Below, in pieces: positions 26,041 to 35,860 of a stretch of 64,000 nt of DNA. Every line of letters begins with the position of its first letter. The first letter of the stretch is position 1. A program made the translations under genes and the position numbers. Origin of the DNA: Brevibacillus sp. SYP-B805 (GTDB taxonomy: Bacteria; Bacillota; Bacilli; Brevibacillales; Brevibacillaceae); the NCBI RefSeq assembly GCF_011059135.1, contig NZ_JAALGD010000008.1, forward strand, positions 62,001 through 126,000, written 5' to 3'. Below the pieces are notes generated by a model. The model was given only the letters and a program-made list of their open reading frames with translations, had not been told where the DNA came from and ran no database searches.

Positions 26041-27213
26041 TTACGTTTCTCGCTCTAAAATCGTAGCGATGCCTTGACCGCCTCCTATGCAGGCTGTCAG
26101 TAAGGCGTAGTGCCCCTGAATACGCTGTAATTCATAGACGGCTTTCGTTGCTAATATGGCTCCGGTAGCTCCCAGCGGGTGACCATGGGCGATCGCTCCT
26201 CCGTTTACATTTACCTTGCTGGGATCCATTTGAAGCTCACGATCGCAAGCGATGACTTGAGCGGCAAACGCTTCATTGATTTCGATGAGATCGAGATCAT
26301 CCAAGCGTAGGCCCGATTTCTCCAATACCTTGCGTGTGGCAGGCACTGGACCGATCCCCATGATGTTCGGATCGACTCCGGCAATGGCTCGCTCCCGGAT
26401 GACAGCGAAAGGCTTCAACCCTAATGCTTCCGCTTTTTCCCGGGCCATGATGACAAGCACGGATGCTGCATCGTTCAAGCCGGAACTGTTGCCGGCAGTG
26501 ACGGTCCCTCCTTCCAGGAATGCGGGCGCAAGCTTGGCTAACCCTTCCAAGGTCGTTTGCGGCCGGGGATGCTCATCCGTATCGAAAAGATCGGTTTCTC
26601 CTTTTCCGGTAGGTATCGGGATGGGGACAATCTGTTCCTCAAATCGTTTTTCATTCATGGCCCGTGCCATCTTGCGTTGACTGTTCAGGGCGAACTCGTC
26701 TTGCTCTTCACGGCTAATGCCGTATTTTTTGGCAAGATTTTCTGCCGTAATGCCCATGGGAGGATTACCAATTTCCGTCGGGGATAATTTGGGTCTGATA
26801 AACCTGGGTGGCTGCACACTGTATAACTTGCCCGGTTTCTCCATCAAATAAGGCGCCTGGCTGTAACTTTCAATCCCTCCCGCAAGATAGACGTCGCCAT
26901 CTCCAGCATTGATCGCCTGTGCAGCCAAAAGGATCGCATTGATTCCCGAGCCACACTGCCGATCTACGGTTAATCCGGGAATTGCCAAAGACAACCCCGT
27001 TTTCAGTGCGCATAAACGGGCAATATTTCCTCCACCGCTCAGCACATTGCCCAAAATCACATCATCGATCATGTCCGGACTCAGATTAGCACGTTTGATC
27101 GCTTCCTTGATCACAGCTGCACCGTAGTAGTGTGGCGGCAGGGTTGCCAATGCTCCTCCGCTTCTGGCGATTGCTGTGCGAACCGCGGCAACAATCACCG
27201 CATCACGTTTCAT
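26041..27213 (-). CDS. Thiolase (acetyl-CoA acetyltransferase/3-ketoacyl-CoA thiolase)
   Basis: A 390-residue thiolase. The acylated Cys is in TVDRQCGSGINAILLA, the catalytic His in NGGAIAHGHPLGATGA and the second Cys in LLTACIGGGQG. It cleaves 3-ketoacyl-CoA or condenses acetyl-CoA. The ATG at 27213 follows AAAGGGAG by about 8 bases. It is the last gene of a minus-strand set (SDR, acyl-CoA dehydrogenase, thiolase) headed by a TetR-type operator at 29352-29369, so it likely performs the final step of a beta-oxidation-type route. Confidence 0.93.
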   Translation of the reverse strand: MKRDAVIVAAVRTAIARSGGALATLPPHYYGAAVIKEAIKRANLSPDMIDDVILGNVLSGGGNIARLCALKTGLSLAIPGLTVDRQCGSGINAILLAAQAINAGDGDVYLAGGIESYSQAPYLMEKPGKLYSVQPPRFIRPKLSPTEIGNPPMGITAENLAKKYGISREEQDEFALNSQRKMARAMNEKRFEEQIVPIPIPTGKGETDLFDTDEHPRPQTTLEGLAKLAPAFLEGGTVTAGNSSGLNDAASVLVIMAREKAEALGLKPFAVIRERAIAGVDPNIMGIGPVPATRKVLEKSGLRLDDLDLIEINEAFAAQVIACDRELQMDPSKVNVNGGAIAHGHPLGATGAILATKAVYELQRIQGHYALLTACIGGGQGIATILERET

Positions 27214-27307
27214 CTTTCCCACTCCCTTTCTCTTTCATGGAAAAATGGCATGCAGGTACGCCGCGCTCCTCCCGTTCATCCTCATGTCTCCGCAAAATAC
27301 CTGCCAA

Positions 27308-28477
27308 TTACAAACTCTCTCCCAGTTTTACGTATCCTTTTAACAGATTTCTGGCGATGATCAGCCGCTGGATTTCATCCGTTCCGTCGTAAATGCGCCA
27401 CAGTCGGGCTTCCCGGTACCAGCGTTCGATCGGCAGTTCCTTGGTATAGCCCATGCCGCCGTGGATCTGGAGAACGCGGTCGACCACCCGGTTTCCCATA
27501 TTGGCACCAAACAATTTGGCCATCGACGCATAATGGCGATTGTCCATCCCCTGATCCAGCATCCAGGCCGCATTGAAGACCAACCACTTGGCCGCCTCAA
27601 TTTCAACGGCCGAATCTGCAATCATCCACTGGATGGCTTGTCGTTCCGCAATGGGCTGACCAAATGTTACCCGTTGCTTGGCGTAATCGATGGCCATTTG
27701 AAGCAGGCGTTCGGCTGCCCCAACCGCTCTCGCGCCGACAATCCAGCGAGCAAATCCGATCCATTCCAGCCCAAGTTGATACCCGCCGTGCAATTCGCCC
27801 AAGATGTTTTCTTCCGGAACGCGCACATTCTCAAAGATCAGGGAAGCCGGCCCCCACTCTCCCATCGTATGGATGTACTCGGATTTCCATCCCATATCGC
27901 GGTCGACCAGGAAGCAGGTTACACCCCCGCCCTTTGCCTGCCTCTCCTTGTCCGTGACAGCAAATACCATCGCAAAATCGGCTTCATTTCCATTGGTAAT
28001 GAATACTTTTTCCCCATTCAGCACCCACTCGTTCCCATCTTTCTCCGCCCGCATGCTGATCCGGCGGGTATCTGAACCCGCTCCCGGCTCCGTGAAGGCG
28101 AAACAGGAAATTCTTTCTCCGTTGATGGTGGGAATCAGATATTTCTTTTTTTGCTCTTCATTGCAGTAATAGAGGATGTTGTCGGCAAATCCGCCAAATT
28201 GGAAGGGGACGAAGGTGCGCGCCAACTCCATGACGACGATCGCTTGCATCATCTGGCCAAGGTTTGCCCCACCGTATTCCTCGGGGGTGTTGATCCCCCA
28301 AAATCCCAGTTTCTTTGCTTTTAGCTGCAGTTCTTTTTTGTGCTCGGGCGTGATGCCCGGTCTGCCTTCCCTTTCATTGCGAAGCACCTCCGTTTCCAGA
28401 GGCATCAACTCTTTTTCCACGAATTTTCTGACCGTTTTTTGAATCATTTTCTGTTCTTCATTCAAGCGTAAATGCAT
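27308..28477 (-). CDS. Acyl-CoA dehydrogenase
   Basis: A 389-residue acyl-CoA dehydrogenase. It contains CFAFTEPGAGSDTRRIS (FAD/substrate contact), WVLNGEKVFITNGNEADFAM and the C-terminal GGMGYTKELPIERWYREARL. The usual catalytic Glu position reads IYDGTDEIQR, with Asp in place of Glu, as seen in ACAD10/11-like and some FadE proteins. It passes electrons to ETF. The ATG at 28477 follows GGGAGAGG. It lies between SDR and thiolase genes in the same operon; the chain-length specificity cannot be read. Confidence 0.9.
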   Translation of the reverse strand: MHLRLNEEQKMIQKTVRKFVEKELMPLETEVLRNEREGRPGITPEHKKELQLKAKKLGFWGINTPEEYGGANLGQMMQAIVVMELARTFVPFQFGGFADNILYYCNEEQKKKYLIPTINGERISCFAFTEPGAGSDTRRISMRAEKDGNEWVLNGEKVFITNGNEADFAMVFAVTDKERQAKGGGVTCFLVDRDMGWKSEYIHTMGEWGPASLIFENVRVPEENILGELHGGYQLGLEWIGFARWIVGARAVGAAERLLQMAIDYAKQRVTFGQPIAERQAIQWMIADSAVEIEAAKWLVFNAAWMLDQGMDNRHYASMAKLFGANMGNRVVDRVLQIHGGMGYTKELPIERWYREARLWRIYDGTDEIQRLIIARNLLKGYVKLGESL

Positions 28478-28518
28478 CAGTACCTCTCCCTTTCGAAGTT
28501 GAATCAACAGACATGTCC

Positions 28519-29277
28519 CTAACGCTTAAATGCAGACGCTCCATCATCGACGCAGAATACATGCCCGTTCATAAAGGATGCATCGTCACTGGCCAGGAAA
28601 GCGACGACCTTCGCCACTTCCTCCGGTCGGCCGGCTTTTCCACGCATTTGGGCGCGCTGAATCTTGTTCCATGTTTCCGGGTCCTCTTTCCACGCTGCAA
28701 CAATGCCGGTGTCAATCAGTCCAGGAGCAATACCAACCACCCGTATGCGATACCGGGCCAAATCCAGTGCGGCCGATCTTGTCATGGCAACGACGGCGGC
28801 CTTGCTGGCGTGATAGGGGAAACAGCCGCGATCGGCGATAAACGCGTAGATGGAAGCCGTATTGATGATGACCCCGCCCGTTTCTTTCATGGCGTTGCCG
28901 GCCGCTTGGATCCCAAAGAAAACGCCATGCTGATTGATGCCAACAACGCGATGATATTCATCGGGCGGAACGTCCAGCACGTTATCACGCTGTTTGACAG
29001 ATACGCCGGCATTGTTAAACATGATGTCCAGTTTGCCGTACATGTCGATGGTTCTGTTGACGAGATGCTGCACACTCTCATAAGACGATGTATCCACGGT
29101 TACAAAACTGGCTTCTCCCCCTTCCTCCCTGATGGTTCGTACCGTTTGCTCGCCCGATGGCGGATTGACATCCGCTACGACAACCTTTGCGCCCTCCCTG
29201 GCGAACTCTACAGCCGTTGCACGACCAATTCCGCTTCCACCGCCGGTAACAATCGCTACTTTGTTGGCAAACCGCAT
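28519..29277 (-). CDS. Short-chain dehydrogenase/reductase (SDR)
   Basis: A 252-residue classical SDR. Cofactor motif AIVTGGGSGIGRATAVEFAR, NNAG in MFNNAGVSVKQ, catalytic Ser in NTASIYAFIAD, and the Tyr-x3-Lys pair in FPYHASKAAVVAMTRSAAL. The DVN after the second strand suggests NAD. It probably oxidises a 3-hydroxyacyl-CoA or alcohol. I prefer the ATG at 29277, 8 bases after GAGGG, over the ATG two codons upstream. First gene of the SDR-dehydrogenase-thiolase operon, behind a TetR-type operator. Confidence 0.88.
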   Translation of the reverse strand: MRFANKVAIVTGGGSGIGRATAVEFAREGAKVVVADVNPPSGEQTVRTIREEGGEASFVTVDTSSYESVQHLVNRTIDMYGKLDIMFNNAGVSVKQRDNVLDVPPDEYHRVVGINQHGVFFGIQAAGNAMKETGGVIINTASIYAFIADRGCFPYHASKAAVVAMTRSAALDLARYRIRVVGIAPGLIDTGIVAAWKEDPETWNKIQRAQMRGKAGRPEEVAKVVAFLASDDASFMNGHVFCVDDGASAFKR

Positions 29278-29351
29278 GTTCATCCCTCGTTTCCATTTCT
29301 GATTGACCGGAAGACCAGTCGCCCATCGCTTGGCTTGGCAGCGGTCATCTT

Positions 29352-29369
29352 ATACTAACCGGTTGGTAT
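29352..29369. promoter_or_regulatory. TetR-family-type operator
   Basis: ATACTAACCGGTTGGTAT is an 18-base inverted repeat with one mismatched pair. It matches the site at 38478-38495 at 15 positions. On the minus strand a TATAAG -10-like hexamer directly adjoins it, about 70 bases before the SDR start, so a bound repressor would occlude the promoter. No TetR gene lies in this window. Confidence 0.65.
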
Positions 29370-29405
29370 GGATGTATGTTGACCATTTCAGCGTCCATTT
29401 CCGAT

Positions 29406-29464
29406 TGGCTGCCGCAAAGGGCACTCTATTCTCACCGTCCCTGGAAAGCTCCCTTTGCGGCAGC
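29406..29464 (-). other. Long perfect hairpin after the substrate-binding protein gene
   Basis: GGCTGCCGCAAAGGG (29406-29420) and CCCTTTGCGGCAGCC (29450-29464) form a 15-bp perfect stem around a 29-base loop, 8 bases beyond the stop of the ABC substrate-binding protein gene. No T tract follows on the minus strand. It may stabilise the 3' end of the message or act as a weak terminator. Confidence 0.6.
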
Positions 29465-29471
29465 CTGCATG

Positions 29472-30674
29472 TTATTGCTGAGCTGGAAGGGGAATCTGAA
29501 CGTATTTGCCGTCGACCATCGTTGTGGCTTTCGGTTCGGTTATGAATCCGCCGTTTTCCGTGATCCCTTTCGCCAGCAGCGGAACGTTATCATCCGAAAG
29601 CTGTTTGCAGGCGTCATTGATTTTCGCGCGTATGGCAGAGGCATCATCGGTTGTTCCCGCCAGTTCCATCGCTTTGGCGAACACCTGCATCGCCATGTAA
29701 TGGTACGCGGTTTCGGAGGTGGGGATTTTGTCGGCACCAAATCTCTTTTTGTAGCTGTCGACGAATTTTTTGGTTCCTTCTGTCGGGTACAGGTAAGCGG
29801 GATTGACTCCAATAACTCCTTCCAGCAATTTCAGATCTTTCAAAATCGGTTCCATTTCTTCCACTTTCGCCTGATCCATGACGATAAACCCGCCGTGAAA
29901 TCCTTGATCCCGCGCCGCTTTGATCACAAGCGCCGTCGGTTGGGAAGCCCCGCCGACAAACAGAACATCGGGCCCGCCTGCAAGCGCTTTCGTAACAGCC
30001 GGTGCGAAATCGCTCTCTTTGTTGTAATCAACCGGGTTTTCCGCTACGATTTCGCCGCCCAGTTCGGTCCACGTCTTCTTGAACAGCGCTGTCCAGTCTT
30101 TCGCATATTGATGGGTACCGGGAACCAGCGCCACCTTTTTGCCAAAGCGCTTCATCATTTCTTCCGAGAATGTTTTCGGGTAGGTGTCATAGCGGGGAGG
30201 GATTCGGACGGTTAACGGGTTGTTGGTTGCGGTTACTTTCGGTTCGCTCGTATACGCGGCGATCAAGAATTTTTCCTGCACGTTGAAAGTTTGCAGCGCA
30301 AACACGCCGCCCGAATGCGGGGTAAAGATAATGGTCGTATTGTTTTCCGTTTTGAGGCGTCGGGCATTGGTGGCCGTTTCGTTCGGTTGATACTTGTCAT
30401 CCAGCGCTGCCAGTTTCAGCTTTACCGTTTCATTGCCCACCTTGATGCCGCCGGCATTGTTGATGTCATCAATGGCCATTTGCAGCCCATCCAACGTGTT
30501 TTTTCCGTATAGTGCCGCGCCACCGCTCTGCGGTCCGGACCACCCGATGCTGATTTCCCTGGTTAGTTCGCTGCCGCCGCTGCCCACTGAGGCGGATTGG
30601 TTGCCGCACGCCGTGGCACAGAGCAGAATGGCGGCAGCTGATAAGGGAAGAAGACATTTCCACGTTCTTTTCAT
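29472..30674 (-). CDS. Liv-type ABC transporter substrate-binding lipoprotein
   Basis: A 400-residue periplasmic-binding-fold type I protein of the branched-chain amino acid/amide family. The lipoprotein signal peptide ends at a lipobox (LLCATACGNQ), which anchors it outside the membrane. The mature start EISIGWSGPQSGGAALYGKN and the DDINNAGGIKVG segment are typical of LivJ/LivK relatives. Relatives also bind aromatic acids, amides and urea. AAAGGAGAGGATTGC precedes the ATG. It follows livF by 41 bases. The surrounding acyl-CoA genes suggest a carboxylic acid ligand rather than an amino acid; this is inference. Confidence 0.9.
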   Translation of the reverse strand: MKRTWKCLLPLSAAAILLCATACGNQSASVGSGGSELTREISIGWSGPQSGGAALYGKNTLDGLQMAIDDINNAGGIKVGNETVKLKLAALDDKYQPNETATNARRLKTENNTTIIFTPHSGGVFALQTFNVQEKFLIAAYTSEPKVTATNNPLTVRIPPRYDTYPKTFSEEMMKRFGKKVALVPGTHQYAKDWTALFKKTWTELGGEIVAENPVDYNKESDFAPAVTKALAGGPDVLFVGGASQPTALVIKAARDQGFHGGFIVMDQAKVEEMEPILKDLKLLEGVIGVNPAYLYPTEGTKKFVDSYKKRFGADKIPTSETAYHYMAMQVFAKAMELAGTTDDASAIRAKINDACKQLSDDNVPLLAKGITENGGFITEPKATTMVDGKYVQIPLPAQQ

Positions 30675-30715
30675 GCAATCCTCTCCTTTTCTGTTCGTTT
30701 TCTTCGATCACTCCT

Positions 30716-31423
30716 TCAGGCACCAATGTATGCCCGTTTCACCTCCTCATTGTTGCGCAGCTTGCTGCTGGAACCTTCCAATACGAGCCGCCCGTTTTCG
30801 ATGAGATAGCCGCGGTGCGCGATCTGCAGAGCCGCATAGGCATTTTGTTCTGCCAACAGTACACTTGTTCCATTGCGGTTGATTTCGGCGATTGTCTCAA
30901 ACATTTGTTCCACGACAAGCGGGGCAAGTCCGACTGAAGGCTCATCCAGCAGCAGCAATTTCGGCTTTGCCATTAAGGCGCGTGCTATGGCAACCATTTG
31001 CTGCTGGCCTCCGCTTAATGAACCCGCCGCTTGATCCTTTTTGTCGTACAAAATCGGAAACAATTCAAAGATCTGCTTCAACATACGCGCGGTTCCCGCT
31101 TTATCCTTCCGGTGTACGTAGCCGCCCAGGATCAGGTTTTTTAACACCGACATGTCGAGAAACAGTTTTCTGCCTTCGGGGCATTGGGCGATCCCGGCTT
31201 TTACGATCCGGTCCGGCGACCAGCCCCCGATCGATTGGCCCATAAAATGAATGTGACCTGTCGATGGCTGCAAGAGTCCGCTAATCGTACGGAATATGGT
31301 GCTTTTCCCCGCTCCGTTCGCCCCAAGCAGCACGACGAGTTCTCCTTCGTTCAGGTGCAGGTTGATGGAATGAAGCGCTTCGTAGCTGCCGTACTTGACG
31401 GAAACATCAATCAGTTTGAGCAT
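30716..31423 (-). CDS. livF: Liv-type ABC transporter ATP-binding protein
   Basis: A 235-residue ATPase of the LivF type. Walker A is [20 protein letters not shown], the signature is [20 protein letters not shown], Walker B is [13 protein letters not shown], and the switch His appears as LLAEQNAY (N in this branch). It powers import through LivH/LivM. Its start lies inside the end of livG (17-base overlap), so the two are translationally coupled. Confidence 0.93.
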   Translation of the reverse strand: MLKLIDVSVKYGSYEALHSINLHLNEGELVVLLGANGAGKSTIFRTISGLLQPSTGHIHFMGQSIGGWSPDRIVKAGIAQCPEGRKLFLDMSVLKNLILGGYVHRKDKAGTARMLKQIFELFPILYDKKDQAAGSLSGGQQQMVAIARALMAKPKLLLLDEPSVGLAPLVVEQMFETIAEINRNGTSVLLAEQNAYAALQIAHRGYLIENGRLVLEGSSSKLRNNEEVKRAYIGA

Positions 31424-32180
31424 GATGTGCGCCCCCCAGGTAAGCCTCGATCACCGTTTCATTCCGGCTGATTTCTTCCGGTGTTCCTTCCGCAATCTTC
31501 ATCCCCTGGTTGAGGACCATGATACGGTCAGCAAGGCTCATGATCATCTGCATCTTGTGCTCGATAATACAAACCGTCAGACCCGCTTCCTTCATCTTTC
31601 TGATGAGAGCGGCTATGCCGCTTGTTTCATCGGCGTTAATGCCCGCCGCAGGTTCATCCAAAAGCACAAGCGTGGGGTCGGTAGACAAGGCCAAGGCGAT
31701 GGCCACTCGTTTTTGCGCTTCTTGCGAGATGCTTGCAACCGGACGATCCGCCAATTCGGGGAGCCCTACAAACTCGAGCGCTTTCATTGCCTTCTCCCTG
31801 CATTCACGTTCTTCTTTCCGATACCTGTTGGTACGCATGACGGCATCCCACAGCCCGCTTTTGGTCCGCAGACGATGACCGATGATCAGGTTGTCGATCA
31901 CGGTTGCCTCCGCAAAGAGTTTCGTCGTTTGAAAGGTGCGAGCCACCCCCATTTTTGCCATGGTATAAGGCGGCTTATCGGTTACATCCTTTCCCTGCAG
32001 CAGCAATCTGCCGGAAGTTGGTTTATGGAAACCGCTGATCAAATGGAAAAAGGTGGTTTTCCCCGCCCCGTTCGGCCCGATAATGGCTGTGATCTCGCCT
32101 TGCTTGATGTGAAAATCGACTGCATGGACAGCCGTATTTCCGCCGAATCGTTTCGTCAATTTCTCCGCTTTCAGCATCAT
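31407..32180 (-). CDS. livG: Liv-type ABC transporter ATP-binding protein
   Basis: A 257-residue ATPase of the LivG type. Walker A is [20 protein letters not shown], the signature region is [17 protein letters not shown] (degenerate LSxGQ, reading ISQEAQ), Walker B is [15 protein letters not shown], and the switch is CIIEHKM. The ISQEAQ signature differs from the usual LSYGxQ but is followed by normal motifs. GGGAGGGGGAGA precedes two ATG codons. It overlaps livM by four bases. Confidence 0.92.
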   Translation of the reverse strand: MMLKAEKLTKRFGGNTAVHAVDFHIKQGEITAIIGPNGAGKTTFFHLISGFHKPTSGRLLLQGKDVTDKPPYTMAKMGVARTFQTTKLFAEATVIDNLIIGHRLRTKSGLWDAVMRTNRYRKEERECREKAMKALEFVGLPELADRPVASISQEAQKRVAIALALSTDPTLVLLDEPAAGINADETSGIAALIRKMKEAGLTVCIIEHKMQMIMSLADRIMVLNQGMKIAEGTPEEISRNETVIEAYLGGAHHAQTD

Positions 32181-33208
32181 TCTCCCCCTCCCGCAAGGCT
32201 TTGATCATGAAGCACCGACCGTTCTACCGCCTGCTTCTGTGTCAATGGCTGCCCCAATCGCCGCTTGTGCATGAGACGGGTAAGTGTGCCGATAATGCCA
32301 TACGGGAGAAACAATACGAGAAGGACGAGAACGGGACCGAAAATGATCATGCGATACTCTTGCCAGGACTGCAGCCATTGCATCAGGATCATGACCAGCG
32401 CCGTTCCAACCAATGGCCCCCAAAGCGTTCCGATTCCCCCAACCAGAAGATAGAGCAGCATGTCGAACGAGTGTTCCACGGAGGCAATATCAGGTCCAAG
32501 GAAGCGGATATATCCTGCATATAAAGCGCCAGCCAAACCGGCCAGGACCGTAGAATGGACAAAGGCGATGATTTTGTTGCGCATCACATTGATGCCGAGC
32601 GCCTCCGCCAGTTCTTCGCTGTGCCGAATAGCGATGAATGTTCTCCCCACCAGGGAATGGATAATCCGGTGGTTGACAAACATCGTGAGAACAAGGAAAA
32701 ACAGCATGAGGTAGTACTGGGATGTCATGCTCGCAAATTCAAACGAGCCGATTTTCGGAATCGGAATCCCCAGTAATCCGCGAACCCCCTCGGTCAACGA
32801 TTCCCATTTTTCGATAACCAGCAGAAGGACCACTCCGACGCAGAGGGAAAAGATCGCAAAATAGTGCCCCTTTAAGCGAAGCGAGATCATTCCCGCCACA
32901 CTGCCGACAAGTCCTGTTACCAGAACGGCGATCACAAGGGAAGGGAGAAACGGCATTGCCGCTTTTGTCATGAGAAGACCGAATGTATAAGCCCCAATGC
33001 CGAAAAATCCGGCATGGGCCAACGACAACTGTCCCGTATAACCGGCGATGATGTTCATGCCGTTGACGACAATGGTCCAGATAAACACCTTGACGACGAT
33101 ATCAAGATAATAGGGATTGGAGGTGAGCCAAGGAATCGCAGCGGCTAACAGAAGCAGTACGGGTACAGCCAGTTTGGAAGCCCTGTTGAAGGCAGCGTGC
33201 CGTCTCAT
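32177..33208 (-). CDS. livM: Liv-type ABC transporter permease
   Basis: A 343-residue permease with about eight to nine hydrophobic segments. It has the LivM motif MNIIAGYTGQLSLAHAGFFG, and a cytosolic coupling segment appears as NVMRNKIIAFVHSTVLAGLA. It forms the channel together with LivH. It follows livH with a single base between stop and start. The C-terminal about 25 residues are hydrophilic. Confidence 0.92.
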   Translation of the reverse strand: MRRHAAFNRASKLAVPVLLLLAAAIPWLTSNPYYLDIVVKVFIWTIVVNGMNIIAGYTGQLSLAHAGFFGIGAYTFGLLMTKAAMPFLPSLVIAVLVTGLVGSVAGMISLRLKGHYFAIFSLCVGVVLLLVIEKWESLTEGVRGLLGIPIPKIGSFEFASMTSQYYLMLFFLVLTMFVNHRIIHSLVGRTFIAIRHSEELAEALGINVMRNKIIAFVHSTVLAGLAGALYAGYIRFLGPDIASVEHSFDMLLYLLVGGIGTLWGPLVGTALVMILMQWLQSWQEYRMIIFGPVLVLLVLFLPYGIIGTLTRLMHKRRLGQPLTQKQAVERSVLHDQSLAGGGE

Positions 33209-33209
33209 G

Positions 33210-34073
33210 TTAGCGGGCCTCCTTTGCGAACAATCCGGTCGGTTTCACCGTCAAAATGAGGATCAGGATGACAAATGCCACCAAATCCTTGTACTCACTG
33301 TTGATATAAGTGCCGGATATGCTTTCCGCCAGTCCCAGTATATACCCCCCTATGACGGCACCGGGGATACTCCCCATCCCCCCCAGGACAATAATGACAA
33401 ACGCTTTCAGATTCACCATCGCGCCCATGGAAGGATAGACAAGGTTAATCGGCGCTGCCAAAGACGCGGCTGCTGCCGCAAGCCCGGCCGCAATGCCAAA
33501 CGTCAGCAGGGATACCTTGTTTGCATCGATGCCGACGAGGAAAGCTCCTTCCCTGTTTTGCGCCATCGCTTCGATGGTAGATCCGATCACCGTTCGCTTC
33601 AGGAACAGGTTCAGTCCGATCATCAGGATGATCGCGGCAACGATGATGATCACCCGTTGCTGCGTGATCGTGACGCCGAATACGGAAATGACCTCTCCGT
33701 AGGGGGAATCAAGGCGGCGGTAATCCGATCCCCACAGCTTTCGGGCCACCGCTTCCAGAAACAGCATCACGCCGACCGCAGCAATCATCGAGTTGATATG
33801 GGGGGCGTTGTGCAGCGGCCGAAACACCAGTCTCTCCAACAGCATCCCGATGAGAAACAGCGCTGCCACCGAGACGAGTATGGCAGTCCAATAGCGAAAC
33901 CCGTAGATGGTCATCATCCACAATGTCAAGTAAGCTCCGAGCATATACAGGTGACCATGAGCAAAGTTTGGCAGCTGCATAATTCCATAAATCAAGGTGA
34001 TTCCGAGGGCTACGAGACTGTAAATACTGCCGAGCACCAAACCATTCACGATCTGTTGAAAAAACAGCTCCAT
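33210..34073 (-). CDS. livH: Liv-type ABC transporter permease
   Basis: A 287-residue permease of the LivH type. It starts MELFFQQIVNGLVLGSIYSL and continues with ALGITLIYGIMQLPNFAHGH, the family hallmark. An internal cytosolic segment has GIDANKVSLLTFGIAAGLAA. The open frame extends about 70 codons upstream across the end of the acyl-CoA synthetase gene. GGGGGTG places the start at the ATG at 34073 (or 34079). First gene of the importer set, directly after the synthetase, so import and CoA activation are likely coupled. Confidence 0.92.
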   Translation of the reverse strand: MELFFQQIVNGLVLGSIYSLVALGITLIYGIMQLPNFAHGHLYMLGAYLTLWMMTIYGFRYWTAILVSVAALFLIGMLLERLVFRPLHNAPHINSMIAAVGVMLFLEAVARKLWGSDYRRLDSPYGEVISVFGVTITQQRVIIIVAAIILMIGLNLFLKRTVIGSTIEAMAQNREGAFLVGIDANKVSLLTFGIAAGLAAAAASLAAPINLVYPSMGAMVNLKAFVIIVLGGMGSIPGAVIGGYILGLAESISGTYINSEYKDLVAFVILILILTVKPTGLFAKEAR

Positions 34074-34125
34074 CTCCATCACCCCCAGTGGCATCGTTCC
34101 GAATCCGAAAATATCCGGAATCTTC

Positions 34126-35739
34126 TTACGCTTTACTCTTTGCTTCTTCCGCCAAGACCCGCCGGAGGATTTTCCCGACCGCCGTTTTCGGCAGCGAATC
34201 GCGGAATTCAATGATTCGCGGCACTTTAAATGCGGCGAGGTGCTGGCGGCAATAACTCTCGATTTCCTCCGGTGTGGCATGCTGTCCTTGTTTTAGAACA
34301 ACGAAAGCTTTTACCGTTTCCCCCCTGTACGCGTCGGGCACGCCGACCACCACCGCTTCCTGGACACTGGGATGCGTGTAGAGAACCTCTTCAATTTCGC
34401 GGGGATAAACATTGTATCCACTCGCGATGATCAGATCTTTTTTGCGGTCCACGATATAAAAGAATCCATCTTCATCCACTCTTGCCAGGTCACCGGTATA
34501 GAGCCAGCCGTCCCGAATGGCGTGAGCGGTTTCCTGCGGCATGTTCCAATACCCCTTCATGACCTGCGGACCACGAATCACCAGCTCCCCCACTTCGCCG
34601 ATCGGAAGGGTTCGGGTTCCGGTCAAATGATCGACAATCCGGGCTTCCGTTCCGGGTAGCGGTATGCCAATGCTTCCCGGTTTCTTGGTTCCGTTGCGTG
34701 GACTGGAATGCGTGGTTGGAGAAGCCTCAGAAAGCCCGTATCCTTCATACATGTTGGCACCCGTTTTTTGTTCAAACGCATGCATCAGCTCAACCGGAAG
34801 CGGGGCGGATCCGCTGTTGCAAATCCGAATCGCGTCAATCCCGTACTGTTCGGCGCCCGGATAAGCATTCAGGGCGACGTACATGGTGGGGACGCCGGGA
34901 AAATAAGTCGGTCGATGTTCCTTGATGGTCTGCAACACCTCGAGCACGTCGAACCGCGGAAGGAGGATGACGGTCGTCGCGGTCAGGACACCCAGATTCA
35001 TCGCGCAGTTCATCCCGTAGACGTGAAACAGCGGAATCACGGTCAGGATTTTGTCTCCCGCCGTAAGCGGATCTTCACTAGCGTGTGCGTTGATTTGCTG
35101 GACATTGGCTACCAGATTTCGATGGGTCAGCATGGCACCCTTGGAACGGCCCGTGGTCCCTCCCGTATATTGAAGGACGGCTATGTCTTCCTCCGGATTG
35201 ATCGGTTCATCCGGTACCGGGCTGCCCGAAGGAAGGAAGTCTTCCCATCTGACCGCATTTCCGGCAAGCTCCAAGCTGGAGGGAGCAAACGACACGACGA
35301 TAACCTTTTTCAAATTTTCATAACCTGCCAGATGACGGACTCTGGCATACAAGTCAGCAAAAACAAACAATACCTCAGCGCCGGAGTCTTGCAGGACAAA
35401 CTCAATTTCACGCTCGGTATATAACGGATTCAGCTGCACGACAACAGCTCCCCGGCGGAGAACCCCATAAAAGGCGCTGACAAACTGCGGACAGTTCGGC
35501 AGCATGATGCCGACCCGGTCGCCTTTCCGAACACCGGATTGATACAGGGCTTCCGCTACCTGGCGTGTCGATGCTTGCAATTGCCCGTATGTGATGCGCT
35601 GTTGATAAAAAATGATCGCCGTACCGTCTTTATATTGTTCCGCTGTCCGATCAAGCATTTCCGGCAGTGACATCAGGTCGTAGGTAAACGCTTTCCCTTT
35701 GACATAACTGACACCATCAAAAACCGTTGTATCCGACAT
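34126..35739 (-). CDS. Acyl-CoA synthetase (AMP-forming, long-chain fatty acid-CoA ligase type)
   Basis: A 537-residue ANL-superfamily ligase that activates a carboxylic acid to its CoA thioester via acyl-AMP. The P-loop-like motif is YTGGTTGRSKGAMLTHRN, motif A5 is YEGYGLSEASPTTHSS, the hinge region is GDLARVDEDGFFYIVDRKKD, and the C-terminal catalytic Lys is in DSLPKTAVGKILRRVL. Full length. GGGAGGTTTCCTC precedes the ATG. It lies between the FabG-like SDR and the Liv importer. The substrate is unassigned; fatty, branched or cyclic acids are all possible. Confidence 0.93.
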   Translation of the reverse strand: MSDTTVFDGVSYVKGKAFTYDLMSLPEMLDRTAEQYKDGTAIIFYQQRITYGQLQASTRQVAEALYQSGVRKGDRVGIMLPNCPQFVSAFYGVLRRGAVVVQLNPLYTEREIEFVLQDSGAEVLFVFADLYARVRHLAGYENLKKVIVVSFAPSSLELAGNAVRWEDFLPSGSPVPDEPINPEEDIAVLQYTGGTTGRSKGAMLTHRNLVANVQQINAHASEDPLTAGDKILTVIPLFHVYGMNCAMNLGVLTATTVILLPRFDVLEVLQTIKEHRPTYFPGVPTMYVALNAYPGAEQYGIDAIRICNSGSAPLPVELMHAFEQKTGANMYEGYGLSEASPTTHSSPRNGTKKPGSIGIPLPGTEARIVDHLTGTRTLPIGEVGELVIRGPQVMKGYWNMPQETAHAIRDGWLYTGDLARVDEDGFFYIVDRKKDLIIASGYNVYPREIEEVLYTHPSVQEAVVVGVPDAYRGETVKAFVVLKQGQHATPEEIESYCRQHLAAFKVPRIIEFRDSLPKTAVGKILRRVLAEEAKSKA

Positions 35740-35860
35740 GAGGAAACCTCCCTTCCCCTGTAATCAACGCTTCTCTGCCGCGGTTAGACAAGCTGCGGAA
35801 AGTGCCCGTTCCGACTTGCAACCGATTCCTGCAATGCATGGTAAGACCGGGGCAGCATCC

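Noticed and set aside
33117-34214. A 365-codon plus-strand frame across the Liv permeases
   Set aside because: It is antisense to livH and livM, whose protein motifs are clear. The composition (Gln/His/Arg-rich) is typical of shadow translation.
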